Source: Bremerella sp. JC817 (GTDB lineage: Bacteria > Planctomycetota > Planctomycetia > Pirellulales > Pirellulaceae). From it: 64,000 nucleotides of DNA. The notes below the pieces were generated by a model, which did not search any database, was not told the origin of the DNA, and saw only the letters and a list, made by a program, of their open reading frames with translations. Location: positions 930,001-994,000 of the forward strand of contig NZ_JBFEFG010000280.1 of the NCBI RefSeq assembly GCF_040718835.1. Reading direction: 5' to 3'. Positions 54,580 to 64,000 of the stretch are shown piece by piece. The stretch's first letter is position 1; every line of letters begins with the position of its first letter. The position numbers and the translations under genes are program-made.

Positions 54580-55644
54580 TTACGGGCTGATGGCCCCATC
54601 CAGCGGAACCAGGTTCTCTTTCGAGAGCCGCCGCAGCTGCCCGCACGCGGCGTTGATTTTGTCTCCCTTGCGATGCCGGAACTTCACGGTGATGCCGTGG
54701 CTCTCGAGGATCTCGCGAAACCGCTGCTGCGCTTGCACGGTCGGAGTCGCGTAGGGAAGCCCTGGGACCGGGTTATAAGGGATCACATTCAGCAGGGCAG
54801 GCCGACCCTTCAGCAGGCGAGCCAACTGCTGGGCATGTTCCGGGCGATCGTTCAGTTCCGAAAGCAACACGTACTCGAAGGTCAGGCGACGTCCGCTGAC
54901 GTCGAAGTAGTGATCGGCCGCGTCGAGGATCTTTTGAATCCCGATGTTCTTATTCACCGGCACGATCTGGGTACGAAGCTCGTCGTTCGGGGCATGCAGC
55001 GACACCGCCAGGTGAAAGCGTGTGTCGAGCTTCGACAACTTATCAATGGCCGGCGGCAAGCCGACGGTGCTGATCGTTATGCGGCGGGCACTGATCCCCA
55101 GGCCATCTTCCGCCGAGGCAAAGTTCAGCGCCGGTAGCAAGCGATCGACATTCGCCAGCGGCTCGCCCATGCCCATGACGACGATATGGCTCAAGCGTTC
55201 GCCTGCGGGCAAAAGCATCTGCAGACGCAGCATCTGTTCGGCGATTTCGCCGGAGGTCAGATTGCGATCGACGCCATCCAGGCCCGAGGCACAGAATACA
55301 CATCCCATCGCACAGCCGACCTGGCTGCTGATGCAGATCGTGCGGCGTTCTCCATCCCGCAGCAAAACGCACTCGATCCGTCCGCCGTCTTGCAACTGCA
55401 CCAGCAGCTTCTCGGTGCCGTCGTCAGCGGTGGTGTGCTTGGCGATGGTGGTCGTCCAGATTCGGGCCGACTCAGCCAGCTTTTCCCGTAGTGCCTTGGG
55501 AAGGTTCGTCATCTCTTCGAACGAGTCGACGCGCTGCTGGACGATCCAGTCGCGCAGCTGCTTGGCACGGAATTTCGGCTGTCCCAGCTCTTGGACGGAC
55601 TCTTCGAGCTGATGCTGGACGATTTGTTCTACGAGGTCGATCAT
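54580..55644 (-). CDS. rlmN: 23S rRNA (adenine-2503-C2) methyltransferase RlmN
   Basis: The 354-residue radical SAM enzyme has CAMGCVFC (Cys111, Cys115, Cys118) for the iron-sulfur cluster, GMGEPLANVD, and the late catalytic Cys in NAACGQL (near residue 338). It methylates A2503 of 23S rRNA and A37 in some tRNAs. Length and start are typical. It appears monocistronic. Confidence 0.96.
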   Translation of the reverse strand: MIDLVEQIVQHQLEESVQELGQPKFRAKQLRDWIVQQRVDSFEEMTNLPKALREKLAESARIWTTTIAKHTTADDGTEKLLVQLQDGGRIECVLLRDGERRTICISSQVGCAMGCVFCASGLDGVDRNLTSGEIAEQMLRLQMLLPAGERLSHIVVMGMGEPLANVDRLLPALNFASAEDGLGISARRITISTVGLPPAIDKLSKLDTRFHLAVSLHAPNDELRTQIVPVNKNIGIQKILDAADHYFDVSGRRLTFEYVLLSELNDRPEHAQQLARLLKGRPALLNVIPYNPVPGLPYATPTVQAQQRFREILESHGITVKFRHRKGDKINAACGQLRRLSKENLVPLDGAISP

Positions 55645-55970
55645 TCAAAAATGGTACTCAAGCGAGCCCAGAAACCCAAGGATTCGCGGGAAAACAGCGG
55701 CCAATACGCCCCAGGGCGGAAGGACCCGCTCGCAGGCCAGTCGGGGCCGATTCGTTGCCAGCAGGCGATTTTGGCCCTTGTTTGTGGCCAGGAATGCCGT
55801 CGCTGGTCAAATCGGGGGAAAACGTCTTGCCCATGGTGAACCGCGTCAGAATGCGTTATATTAGCGAAATTCATCACTTCGCGATGGCGGGGCCAACTGG
55901 CAAACTTCTCTTCCGTCGATTCTCCGCCTCGCAAGTACTAGGTCAACTTCCCCAACGGCAAGATTGCACT
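55645..55970. other. Divergent intergenic region
   Basis: About 326 bases between divergent rlmN and the Lys-rich protein gene. An open frame reaches from 55491 through this region into the next gene, but it lacks conserved sequence; no other feature is seen. Confidence 0.4.
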
Positions 55971-56279
55971 ATGGCCCGAAAAGTCGCTAATCGTAAAGAG
56001 TTGCGCGCCCAAGTGGAAGCTGCAGAAGCAGCCGACGCTCAGGATGATGGAGCACCCAAGAAGAAAAAGGCGAAGCGCAAATCCCGCAGTAAGAAAACCA
56101 CAGAAGTCCGCATGAAGATGTTCTGGGGCGTTTTCAATCAGTCGATGAAGCGGGTCGCTCTCTACGAATTCGACCAAAAGGAAGAAGCAGAAGCGAAAGC
56201 CGCCGATCTGAGCAAGTCGGGCAAGCCGCCTCACTTCGTTCAGAAGGTCAAGGAAACGATCGAAGAAACGATCGAGTAA
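55971..56279 (+). CDS. Lys-rich small conserved protein
   Basis: The 102-residue protein starts MARKVANRKELR, has a dense basic stretch (PKKKKAKRKSRSKK, about residues 29-42), then a compact part VRMKMFWGVFNQSMKRVALYEF, and an acidic tail. This suggests a nucleic-acid-binding tail with a small domain. I do not recognise a named family. A longer in-frame reading is possible, but the ATG at 55971 matches the change from random to coding-like sequence. Confidence 0.7.
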   Translation: MARKVANRKELRAQVEAAEAADAQDDGAPKKKKAKRKSRSKKTTEVRMKMFWGVFNQSMKRVALYEFDQKEEAEAKAADLSKSGKPPHFVQKVKETIEETIE

Positions 56280-56377
56280 GCACGCGGTCGTTCAGCAACT
56301 TCTTGAACGGTCCCCCCCATGCATCGTTGCCTCGTCCTAGTACCAACCTCAACGTTCTGAGTGCGGGAGTTTCCTCA

Positions 56378-57136
56378 ATGATGCTTCGATTCTATCTGTC
56401 TTCATGCGCTATTCTGCTGGGAATGGCGCTAGGATGTTCCACGGAGCCTGCCAAGCCGGCAGCTTCCGGTGGTGGAGGGACTCCTCCGGGGCCTGCGACC
56501 GCCGGTGGTCCTCCGATGTTTGCGCTCGCGCCTCCAGGCGACGCTACGCCTCCGCTGGACGATGGCAAGGTTCAGTCGACCATGCCGGCCGGGTGGAAGT
56601 TTCTGCCACGCTCCAAAGACTATCTGTTTGCCGCCTATCTCGAAGACAAGGCTGGCGTTCCGCGCATCGTCTTGAAGCAGGCCGATTCAGATGGCTTGCC
56701 AAATTCGGATTCCGACGCCGCAGTCGATCAGTTGGTTGCCAAAGTGACCGAAGAAGTGGGCAGCGACAAGAAGGCTGCCATCACGAAGATGAACCTCGGT
56801 GACAATCGCTTCGTTCGCTTCGAGAAAGCGATGTCGTTCCGCAGCCAGCCCGCCAGCGGCGTGACACTGGAAACGGTTTTGGGTGGCAAGCGTTACTCGA
56901 TCGAGTTGTTGTCTTACACCAGCGACAACAATCGGCACTTGCCATCGCTATATCGCTTTGCGGCCGACTTGAAAGTCTCGGATGGCACGGCTGCCCCGGC
57001 GGAAGAGCCAATGGCAACCGAAGAGCCGAAGGAAGAGGCTGGATCGGAAGAAGAGCCAATGACCCAAGAGAAGCCAGGCGAGGAAAAGCCTGCTGAAGAA
57101 TCGGCAGAAGAATCCTCGGCGGAAAGCCCTGAGTAG
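56378..57136 (+). CDS. Secreted lipoprotein-like protein with acidic tail
   Basis: From the ATG at 56378 (GGGAG 9 bases upstream) the protein has 252 residues. The signal ends MALGC (Cys20), a weak lipobox. A Gly/Pro-rich linker, then a compact domain (about 65-205: AGWKFLPRSKDYLFAAYLED and FVRFEKAMSFRSQ), then a Glu/Pro-rich tail. I recognise no family. It lies 98 bases after the Lys-rich gene on the same strand. Confidence 0.72.
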   Translation: MMLRFYLSSCAILLGMALGCSTEPAKPAASGGGGTPPGPATAGGPPMFALAPPGDATPPLDDGKVQSTMPAGWKFLPRSKDYLFAAYLEDKAGVPRIVLKQADSDGLPNSDSDAAVDQLVAKVTEEVGSDKKAAITKMNLGDNRFVRFEKAMSFRSQPASGVTLETVLGGKRYSIELLSYTSDNNRHLPSLYRFAADLKVSDGTAAPAEEPMATEEPKEEAGSEEEPMTQEKPGEEKPAEESAEESSAESPE

Positions 57137-57155
57137 GCCACGCGCTTCTGAAATC

Positions 57156-57569
57156 TTAAGGGTGTGGCCCGTCGGCATCGACGAAGTGCCCACCCTCGTA
57201 CACGATCAGTGCCTGGCGATTGGCGAGTAGCCACTTCCAGATCGGGTCGAGCGCGCTGCGGGTCGCTTCTTTCTCGTCCGCTTGCTGTGTCATGTCTTGA
57301 GCGGCGATCATGCTGGTCGCTTTTTCCAGCATGCTGGCCAGGTGTTCGCTGTCCTGCTTCTCTTGGGCATAGCGTTTCAGCAGTTCAACATCGTCTTCCA
57401 TGATGCCATCCCCAGGGTGATTGAATTCCAGGACCGCCTTCGCTTCGGCATCGTGCAGGAGCAAGTCTCCTTCCAGGCGATAACGCCGAGAGATCTGCGG
57501 CAGCATACGTGCGAGCTGGTCACGCGTGAGATTGCCGTCCGTGATGATGCAACGGATGTATTGGCCCAT
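57156..57569 (-). CDS. Hypothetical protein, 137 residues
   Basis: Soluble-looking protein beginning MGQYIRCIITDGNLTRDQL. No motif, membrane segment or signal peptide is recognised. Codon use and its even composition fit a real gene; it converges with the lipoprotein-like gene, 19 bases apart. Function unknown. Confidence 0.6.
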   Translation of the reverse strand: MGQYIRCIITDGNLTRDQLARMLPQISRRYRLEGDLLLHDAEAKAVLEFNHPGDGIMEDDVELLKRYAQEKQDSEHLASMLEKATSMIAAQDMTQQADEKEATRSALDPIWKWLLANRQALIVYEGGHFVDADGPHP

Positions 57570-58050
57570 GCCGATGAATCTCGCAAAAGGAATCCAAACG
57601 TCAAATGCGAAGTCTGGTCAGACAAGCACAGAATGTTCCATCTGGCTCAGGTGCGTGTTACTCGTCTGGAATGAAAAGTCCAAGCGCCGGTCAATCGAAG
57701 ACGCGGCAGATCGCTTCCGATGCATTTGAATGGGTTGATGCTGCGCGATACGAAAACGAGAACCTTCGTAATGTGTGTTCCCGTAATTTCTGGCGACTCC
57801 TAACGACCCGCAATCGCGATGCCAGTCGTCGAAGAAGAGGCTGCCCCAGCCGCTCGCGTACAATCCTCGCACAGGCGGGGGGGATCGTAAAGATTAAGAT
57901 GCTGCTAGAAAGCCAGATTTATAATGAAACAAACCGCATAGAGTTGCGGGCAGTTTCTCGTAATCTCCGCACGTCGAATGGGTGCGCTAAGTATGCTAGA
58001 TTGAGCTCCTTCCCACTCCCACCTTTCTTCCTTTCCTTGCGAGCCCCCTC
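57570..58050. other. Divergent intergenic region
   Basis: About 480 bases between divergent starts. Short frames here overlap in both strands and show no pattern. I see no terminator or clear promoter. Confidence 0.4.
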
Positions 58051-58722
58051 ATGAAACGCGTAGTGCTCTTTCTTTGTCTGATTTCGTTTGCCGCCGTGGC
58101 GTACGCCGATAAACCTGCACCTCCAGAAACACAATTGGTGAAGCCTGGCGAGCGGATCACCTTCGACAAGCTCGATCAGGAAGAAGCGTTTGGCCGCAAA
58201 GGTAAGCCAGGAGCGAATGGCTGGCGGGCAGGCATTGGCGAGTGGAGCGTCGTCGACGGTGCCGGCTATGCCAAAGAAGAAGGCCCGAGCGAAAAGCGAC
58301 CGCGTGGCCATGAAGCGGTGTGCGAACATATCGTCGACTTGGGCGACCTGGTGTTGACCGGCGAGTTCAAGCTGGGCCCGGCACCTCAGGTTGGTTTCGT
58401 CTGTCGCGACACGCATCAACCCAATCACCATCTTGGTCGCGTGCTGATCACGCCGTCCGCTATCTGGATTCAAAAGATGAGCGGCATTGCCAAAGAGACA
58501 CGCAAAGAAGAGCTGAAGCGGATCAAGGTCGACATCGATCCAAACACCTGGCACAAAGTGACTGTCGAAGTCAAAGGGGATCGCTGGCTGGTTCGCGTCG
58601 ACGATCACGTCCTGGAAGGGAGCCACGAACGTTTTCTCGATCGCAAAGGTCGTGTCGGCTTCGTCGCACGCGGAGAAGGGGCTCAGTTCCGCAACGTCGC
58701 CATCTGGAAAGCGGCTGAGTAA
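58051..58722 (+). CDS. Secreted DUF1080-like jellyroll protein
   Basis: The 223-residue protein has a signal peptide ending near AYAD, then a jellyroll-type fold with GEWSVVDGAG, LVLTGEFKLG, NTWHKVTVEVKGDRWLVRVD and FVARGEGAQFRNVAIW. This resembles 3-keto-disaccharide hydrolase (DUF1080) domains, though short. The role is unassigned. It converges with the next gene, 27 bases apart. Confidence 0.72.
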   Translation: MKRVVLFLCLISFAAVAYADKPAPPETQLVKPGERITFDKLDQEEAFGRKGKPGANGWRAGIGEWSVVDGAGYAKEEGPSEKRPRGHEAVCEHIVDLGDLVLTGEFKLGPAPQVGFVCRDTHQPNHHLGRVLITPSAIWIQKMSGIAKETRKEELKRIKVDIDPNTWHKVTVEVKGDRWLVRVDDHVLEGSHERFLDRKGRVGFVARGEGAQFRNVAIWKAAE

Positions 58723-58749
58723 AGCGAGCGGCTTCGCTTCTCGCCACGA

Positions 58750-59343
58750 TTATTCTTCGTACTCGTCCGGGTCTGGCTGCTGTAAGACCCGGCTGGCAGG
58801 GATGTCGATTGTCAGGCTTTGCCCAGGTCGCTGCTGGGCGAATGTTTGAATCCGCTTCAGGCTATCGATGATCGGCAACGAGATCTCACGGAAGTGGATC
58901 GCAACGGTGCCGCTGTCGTGCAAGAAGGCGGCCTGATCTCGCAGGTCTTCGATTGGTTCGACGTTCCAGCTATCCTCTTGTTGCTCGAACAGCTGACAGC
59001 GACCAATGCCAGCTTCAATGCGGATGGGCTCGCCACGCCAACGTAGGCCCCGGGTAACTTTCGCTTTTTGAACAATAGAACCAGCAGGATCGACGTATTC
59101 GAGATAGAACTGCCGTCGCATGGCGTGGGCATCGTCCTGAAGATAATCGATCAAGGTCGCTGCCGCGGCACCGACGCCTTCGCTCGTGACCACGCGGGCG
59201 TAGTCATCCCAGGGAGCCCCGAAGAGTATTTCAGTCGAGATCTGCTCAGGCTGCCACAGGGCCTGAATCACTTCCATGTCAACCGGCGATAATTCAACCG
59301 TCAGATGCTCTTCATCTGCCTGGAGGAACATGTTGAGGTACAT
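58750..59343 (-). CDS. Hypothetical protein, 197 residues
   Basis: A soluble-looking acidic protein starting MYLNMFLQADEEHLTVEL and ending in an acidic tail DPDEYEE. No family, signal peptide or membrane segment is recognised. It lies upstream of the DUF1080-like gene in convergent orientation. Confidence 0.65.
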   Translation of the reverse strand: MYLNMFLQADEEHLTVELSPVDMEVIQALWQPEQISTEILFGAPWDDYARVVTSEGVGAAAATLIDYLQDDAHAMRRQFYLEYVDPAGSIVQKAKVTRGLRWRGEPIRIEAGIGRCQLFEQQEDSWNVEPIEDLRDQAAFLHDSGTVAIHFREISLPIIDSLKRIQTFAQQRPGQSLTIDIPASRVLQQPDPDEYEE

Positions 59344-59415
59344 ACCGTACTGCTCGATTTAGATGGCGTGATAAACAGATCGTTCACAAGGCATTTCGTA
59401 ACTACGTATGTTGAT

Positions 59416-59456
59416 ATTAAAAAATGCACCTGGCAATCACAGATCGCGAGGTGCAT
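59416..59456 (-). terminator. Intrinsic terminator of the 480-residue protein gene
   Basis: ATGCACCT (59424-59431) pairs with AGGTGCAT (59449-59456). On the minus strand six T residues follow. It lies 41 bases past the stop. Confidence 0.82.
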
Positions 59457-59497
59457 TGTTATGAGAGTATATTTTCGTCGTTTTACGTCATGGGGAC

Positions 59498-60940
59498 CTA
59501 TCGGGTCGCACACGACGGGTCGTCGTCGCAGGTGTAGTCGAAGAACTTACGGTCCTTGATCACTTTGGCGACCGGGGCTGGAACCATCGACTCCCACGAA
59601 AGGTCGCACTCTCCGATCTTTCGCAGCACGTCACGCGAGAAAATACCGAGGCAATCTGGATCGTAATTATCCAGATTGTTGATCCCGCCACGCTCCAGCA
59701 AATAGCCGTAAAGCTTCTTTAGCTCGGGTTTGATTTCCAGGTTTTCGCAAGTCATCAACTCGCCCGTGTCGCGATCGAGCAACGGATAGCAGTAGATCTT
59801 CAGGTCGTTCTTGAACAATCGGCCAAACGATTCGAGAATGCCGCCGTCGAGCTGCGTGTAGTACTTGTCGTCGAACAGCTCTCGCATGCTGCCGGCACCC
59901 ATGGTGATGGCAATCTTTTCCTTGGTATAGCGGGACAGGTAAGCCGCCAGGCGGTAATACTCGAAGTAGTCCGAGATTAGCACCGTCATCCCGCAGGCCG
60001 CCATAATGTCGGCTCGGGCCAGGAAGTCGCGTCGATCGATCTCCCCCTCGGCCTTCAAGTTCCGCATGGTGATCTCCATGATCTGGGCCACCTCTTTCCC
60101 TTTCACTTCGGGAAGCTGCGAGAACTTTTCATGGGCACACTGCAGCATATCGACATTGACGTTGCAGACCGGACGGAAGCTGCCGCGTTCGACCAGCAGC
60201 GGCTTCTTGTAGAGGAACTCGGATGGCTGCAGCACGGTGCCGTTGGCAGCAAACATGGCGGCACCGCTCAAACCGAGTTCGACCAGCTTCAAGCTCATCA
60301 GGCGGTTGTCGACCCGGCGGAAAGCGATCCCGGAGAACTCGATCATGTCAATCTCGATGCGCGAGGTCGACAGACCATCCAGCAACGAATCGACCAGCAT
60401 TTCGGGCTCGTGATGGTAATGGAATGCGCCGTAGACCAGGTTGACGCCGACAATGCCCAGGGCTTCCTGCTGGAGAGCCGTTTCGTTGTCGAGCATCCGG
60501 ACGTGGATGATCACCTGGCTGTCTTCGTCGCGCGGGTGAGCTTGGAACTTGATGCCCATCCAGCCATGGCATTCGGCGCCACCTTTGTAGCCACGTGCGG
60601 CCACGGTGTCGGCGAAGGCGAAGAAGGTGCTCGTCTCGCCGCGCATGTCGGTCAAGCGTTCGAGGTTGAGTTTATGTTCCTGGTCGAGCATCGCCTGCAA
60701 GCGTTCGCGGCAGACATAGCGGGCGGCGCGGCCATAGATGGCATCGCTCACCTGCATGTCGTAAGCGGACATACTTTTGGCGATCGTGCCCGCGGCGGCA
60801 CCCACGCGGAAGAACCAGCGGACAACTTCCTGGCCGGCCCCGATTTCAGCGAAGGTTCCGTAGCGGCGGTTGTCGAGGTTGACGGCCAGCGCCTTTTGAT
60901 GGGTGTCCAGCGGCTTATTAGCGGAGGAGATTTCGAGCAT
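59498..60940 (-). CDS. Conserved 480-residue protein of unassigned function
   Basis: From the ATG at 60938-60940 the protein has 480 residues. It begins LDTHQKALAVNLDNRRYGTF, followed by AEIGAGQEVVRWFFRVGAA, and keeps a high density of conserved-looking charged residues. It has no signal peptide or membrane segment, and no HxGH, Walker or radical SAM motif. I recall proteins of this size and N-terminus being labelled nicotinate-nucleotide adenylyltransferase in some genomes; no such motif is visible here, so I do not assign it. A GTG 84 bases upstream is an alternative start. Confidence 0.75.
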   Translation of the reverse strand: MLEISSANKPLDTHQKALAVNLDNRRYGTFAEIGAGQEVVRWFFRVGAAAGTIAKSMSAYDMQVSDAIYGRAARYVCRERLQAMLDQEHKLNLERLTDMRGETSTFFAFADTVAARGYKGGAECHGWMGIKFQAHPRDEDSQVIIHVRMLDNETALQQEALGIVGVNLVYGAFHYHHEPEMLVDSLLDGLSTSRIEIDMIEFSGIAFRRVDNRLMSLKLVELGLSGAAMFAANGTVLQPSEFLYKKPLLVERGSFRPVCNVNVDMLQCAHEKFSQLPEVKGKEVAQIMEITMRNLKAEGEIDRRDFLARADIMAACGMTVLISDYFEYYRLAAYLSRYTKEKIAITMGAGSMRELFDDKYYTQLDGGILESFGRLFKNDLKIYCYPLLDRDTGELMTCENLEIKPELKKLYGYLLERGGINNLDNYDPDCLGIFSRDVLRKIGECDLSWESMVPAPVAKVIKDRKFFDYTCDDDPSCATR

Positions 60941-61448
60941 ACGATTTTGCGGTGTAGGTCGTGAAATTGAGTATGGATCGAACGAATGCGACGTCCTTCG
61001 CAAGTGAGTCTGAGCGAAAGACACACTGCGATAACATAACCCTTCGACAACATCGTGTCACAACTTTCTCTTCGGTTTCGCCGTCAGCAAATCCGGTCTT
61101 TACGGCGGAAAAGAGGTGCGTAAGAAAAGTCCGCGTAGACCGGCGTTAGGGGAAGAAGGGGGACTGTTCGATGCCAGCAGCAATGCGAATTACGTCTGTG
61201 GCTGTTTTTGGAAAAACAGGGGTGCTAGCGTAGTTAGAGAATGTGCTTTCGCCATTTGCCTCGGTTTCCCGCTCGCCAGTTCGCACATTGCTTTTGTAGC
61301 GAACGAATCTCGCCGGTTCGATTTCGAGTGCGTCTTTCGCGTGCACGACCGCGCATAAAAAAGCGGCCACGGTGGGGATGGATGCCACCGCGGCCGCTTG
61401 GCGAAAAGGTAAAGGGAGGAATAAAGAAGAGCAGGGTTGGAGCGAGTT
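60941..61448. other. Intergenic region with DUF1501 terminator
   Basis: About 508 bases between co-oriented genes. It holds the terminator at 61357-61399 and must hold the promoter of the 480-residue protein gene. No gene was seen. Confidence 0.45.
61357..61399 (-). terminator. Intrinsic terminator of the DUF1501 gene
   Basis: AAGCGGCC-AC-GGTGG (61361-61375) pairs with CCACC-GC-GGCCGCTT (61385-61399), with an A-run (T-run on minus) at 61357-61362. Confidence 0.85.
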
Positions 61449-62924
61449 CTAACCGAAGAGCGATGTAACGGCTTCGGCCTTGACTAGCTCGCGAGGTTGA
61501 TTGAGGTGGTTGTAAACGATGGTCTGCGGATCGATGCCGATCGCGTGATACATCGTGGCTAACAGTTCGGTGGGATGGACCGGATCGCTCTTGGGAGCGG
61601 ACGCGGTTTCATCCGATTCGCCATACACCTTGCCGCGGCCGATCCCGGCACCAGCAAGGCATGCGGTGTAACAATAAGGCCAGTGATCGCGACCGTCGGC
61701 GCTGTTGTTATTGCCGGAGGTGCTAACGCCGCGCTGCGGACTACGACCGAACTCGCCCACGGCAACGATCAAGGTTTCTTCCAGCAGGCCGCGGTCGTCC
61801 ATGTCGGAGATCAGTGCCGATAAGCCGGAGTCGAGCAGCGGAGCCGATTGGGTCTTCATCCGTTTGGTCAGCTCAACGTGATGGTCCCAGCTGTGGTTGT
61901 CGCTGTTGGCAACCTTCGGCCAGATCACCTCGACGACGCGGGTACCAGCTTCCACCAACCGACGAGCCAGCAGCAAGCTTTGGCCAAACGTATTGCGGCC
62001 ATAGCGATCGCGGGTCTTGTCCGACTCTTTGGAAAGATCGAACGCGTCGCGTGCCCGACCGCTGGAGATCAGATTGAGGGCCGTTTCGTAATACTTGTCG
62101 AGATCGTACGACTCGACCGCTTTGTCAAGCGCCGGCATGCCGGCGTTGATCATGTCGCGCAGGCGAGCGCGGCGACCGAGACGTGTGCTGGTAATCTCGG
62201 GGCGGAGCTTCAAGTCGTCGACGTTGATACGCTCCATCTTGTTCATGTCCATATCGTCTCCGTTGGGGAAGAGATAATACGGATCGTACGCGCGGCCGAG
62301 GAAGCCAGCGGTACCTGACTTGTTGACGACGTTACTTTCCTGCAGCGGGCGAGGCATCATCACGAACGGCAGCATCGGAACTTCGGGCGGCTTGAACTTG
62401 ATGATATTGCAGCCGAAGTTCGGGAAGTCTTTCGGTGTCGGCGGTTCTAACTGACCGCTGGGGCTCACCTTGTCGGCGGTATAGCCGGTATGCATCTGAT
62501 AGATGGCGGCCGTGTGATTGAACAACCCAACCGGTGTATAGCTCATCGAGCGGATGAGCGTCAGCTTGTCGGTTTCCTGCGCCAGCTTCGGCAGGTTCTC
62601 GGTCAGGTCCATGCCTGGCACTTTGCTGCCGATCCGCTTGAACGCACTGCGGACGTTATCTGGAACGTTGTCTTTGGGGTCCCACAAATCGAGATGGCTG
62701 GGTCCACCTTGCAGGTAGACCAGGATGATGCTCTTCGCTCTGCCGAAGTGAGCACCATGCGAAGTCACCGGCGCGGCTTGAGCTTGCTGCGATTGAATGT
62801 TCAGCAGTTGCCCGAGGGTGAGCCCTAGCATCGCCGATCCACCGACGCGAAGCAGATCGCGGCGGGAAGGTGCCAGGTGGCTATCGCAAACGTCCTTCGC
62901 TTTACTTCCAGGAATGACCAGCAT
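61449..62924 (-). CDS. DUF1501 exported protein
   Basis: From the ATG at 62922-62924, with AAGGAG 8 bases upstream, the protein has 491 residues. It starts with a twin-arginine signal ([19 protein letters not shown], about 21-39), then the DUF1501 body: [48 protein letters not shown] and [10 protein letters not shown]. The family is alkaline-phosphatase-like and is exported; the substrate is unknown. Its usual partner, a DUF1549/DUF1553 protein, is not in the window. An in-frame extension reaches 63050 but lacks conservation. Confidence 0.93.
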   Translation of the reverse strand: MLVIPGSKAKDVCDSHLAPSRRDLLRVGGSAMLGLTLGQLLNIQSQQAQAAPVTSHGAHFGRAKSIILVYLQGGPSHLDLWDPKDNVPDNVRSAFKRIGSKVPGMDLTENLPKLAQETDKLTLIRSMSYTPVGLFNHTAAIYQMHTGYTADKVSPSGQLEPPTPKDFPNFGCNIIKFKPPEVPMLPFVMMPRPLQESNVVNKSGTAGFLGRAYDPYYLFPNGDDMDMNKMERINVDDLKLRPEITSTRLGRRARLRDMINAGMPALDKAVESYDLDKYYETALNLISSGRARDAFDLSKESDKTRDRYGRNTFGQSLLLARRLVEAGTRVVEVIWPKVANSDNHSWDHHVELTKRMKTQSAPLLDSGLSALISDMDDRGLLEETLIVAVGEFGRSPQRGVSTSGNNNSADGRDHWPYCYTACLAGAGIGRGKVYGESDETASAPKSDPVHPTELLATMYHAIGIDPQTIVYNHLNQPRELVKAEAVTSLFG

Positions 62925-63355
62925 GAGGAATGCTCCTTGGTCAAATGGGAGGATCGCCATCACGGGTGAAGTGATGGCATGCGAGCGGAGGTAGGATGGC
63001 CGAATCATCAAGTGATAGATGAACGAGAGAGAAGGTCTCTCGGCGGGCATCCGGCGCTTGCGGGGAGAGCGCGGTCCTCGACAAAACAGCCTGTCATGGT
63101 ATTACCCCTCACACGAAGGCTGCAGGCCGCAGTATGACAATTCGAAAAGGCAAAGTCAAGCTGCGCATCCGCGATCGGTTTTAGTGGTGCGATATGCCCC
63201 TTAGGGCGGTCGATTCGCCCTGCTAGCGTGTGTTTCGGCCCGATTCGTTTTCCATCTTCCGGCCGAAACGCCGTCGCTGGTTGCTCTTGTCGGGGGCGGC
63301 TTCTTTTTGGTACCTACCGCCACGGAATTATCTTGACTGAGAAGGAGTGTCGAAT
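62925..63355. other. Divergent intergenic region
   Basis: About 430 bases between the DUF1501 gene and the small exported protein. No gene, terminator or clear promoter pair was recognised. Confidence 0.4.
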
Positions 63356-63685
63356 ATGCGACGTCAATTTTTGAAGTGGATTGCTAGCAGTTTTGCATTC
63401 GGAGCCGCGTCGGCACTGGGTGGTAACCGGGCCTTCACGTCGCAGTTGATGGCGGCCAATACGGTCGACCTGAAGGACACTTTGGAAAAAGATTTATACG
63501 CTCGAACGCCAGAGCAATTCGAGTTTATTGAGACGGTTGTGCTGCTGGTCGCCAACAAGATTCTTTCACCCAAGTTGGTTTACTCTACCTTTAAATGGTC
63601 TCTGCAGTACGACAAGGGGCGACGTTTTTACTACTTCGAAGCTGCGATGCGAAAACGCGCCAAGCAACAGGGCGTGGAAATCTAA
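63356..63685 (+). CDS. Small exported protein with Tat-like signal
   Basis: From the ATG at 63356, with AAGGAG 8 bases upstream, the protein has 109 residues. It begins MRRQFLKWIASSFAFGAASA, a twin-arginine-like signal, followed by a short domain with YARTPEQFEFIETVVLLVANK and a basic C-terminus. No family is recognised. A GTG 9 bases upstream is possible. Confidence 0.72.
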   Translation: MRRQFLKWIASSFAFGAASALGGNRAFTSQLMAANTVDLKDTLEKDLYARTPEQFEFIETVVLLVANKILSPKLVYSTFKWSLQYDKGRRFYYFEAAMRKRAKQQGVEI

Positions 63686-63860
63686 CAATCGCCAGATAGT
63701 TCGTCTACAAACTCCTTGACCGCTAAGCGGTTTCCCCGAGAATCGTCCAGACAGAGCGACACTTGCGCTGTGCTGCGCGGTTTACTCTAGAAGGCGACCC
63801 ACCCCATCCCACCTCGGTCGTCTCGAATCTTGGAACAGATCGACAGAAGAGAAAAGTCCC

Positions 63861-64000
63861 ATGACGGAAACGACCCGAAAGAACATTACCCAGCTTATAT
63901 TGCCAGGTTTGTTCCTTTTCGGCGCCCTAGTTTACATGCACGGCCCCGGTTACGTGCAGTTCTTTCGCAAGCACATGCTCGCCTACAGCATGCAGCGTGA
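63861..64000 (+). CDS. Membrane protein, truncated by window edge
   Basis: The frame runs from ATG at 63861 to the window end with no stop (46 codons seen). It begins MTETTRKNITQLILPG, with a hydrophobic segment at about residues 10-22 and then YMHGPGYVQFF. Too little is present to assign a family. It is on the same strand as the previous small gene, 175 bases downstream. Confidence 0.55.
   Translation, partial: MTETTRKNITQLILPGLFLFGALVYMHGPGYVQFFRKHMLAYSMQR

Noticed and set aside
57605..58054. Plus-strand frame of 149 codons upstream of the DUF1080-like gene
   Set aside because: Starts inside the divergent promoter region, ends 4 bases into the next start, and lacks any pattern.

Overview
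This window is chromosomal DNA of a planctomycete, most likely order Pirellulales (Blastopirellula/Bremerella-like; inferred from gene content, not from a marker-gene search). The signs are three DUF1559 prepilin-like proteins with N-terminal GFTL[VI]ELL motifs, DUF1501 and DUF1573 proteins, a sulfatase with a neighbouring LamG protein, a sigma factor paired with a Ser/Thr kinase, and a MoxR-DUF58-BatA-VWA-DUF4159 cluster. Codon use looks even and moderately GC-rich. I found no tRNA, rRNA, CRISPR array, insertion sequence or prophage. About 49 protein genes are supported, two of them cut by the window edges. Most are housekeeping or lineage-typical.

Layout. 1-3.5 kb: a truncated His/Asp-rich membrane protein, a zinc-ribbon membrane protein, rarA, a stand-alone structured RNA with its own promoter and terminator, and a DUF3050 protein. 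3.7-8.1 kb: a Cys-rich membrane protein, then a co-directional LamG, polysaccharide pyruvyl transferase-like and sulfatase set. 8.1-17.9 kb: msrA, uvrA, a dGTPase-like HD protein, a PIN-TRAM membrane protein, rsfS, a REP-like palindromic repeat, argS and an orphan SPPY-type DNA methyltransferase. 17.9-25.5 kb: a membrane protein, a sialidase-like protein, gap with a long structured leader, a DAACS symporter with a coiled-coil insert, a GspE-like ATPase and uppP.

25.6-32 kb is a signalling region. An ECF sigma factor is followed by a very large putative anti-sigma factor with alpha-2-macroglobulin-like domains. A second sigma factor and a Ser/Thr kinase are transcribed divergently from it. 31.9-34.5 kb holds hemP, a small lipoprotein, a DUF4198-like protein and a DUF695-RraB protein. 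34.6-43.9 kb holds the MoxR/VWA cluster with a divergent DUF4159 protein.

43.9-52.8 kb is a pseudopilin-related region. It holds a small lipoprotein, three DUF1559 proteins, a DUF1573 protein, and an 862-residue PilM-like protein whose C-terminal signature lies before its N-terminal half. 53.5-64 kb holds a MOSC protein, rlmN, small secreted or hypothetical proteins, an unassigned 480-residue protein, a DUF1501 protein, and a truncated membrane protein at the right edge.

The strongest candidates for something undescribed are the structured RNA at 2486-2625 with an 8-bp loop-loop complementarity, the permuted PilM fusion, and the ECF sigma/macroglobulin-like anti-sigma pair. All functions are read from sequence by eye; no database search was run.
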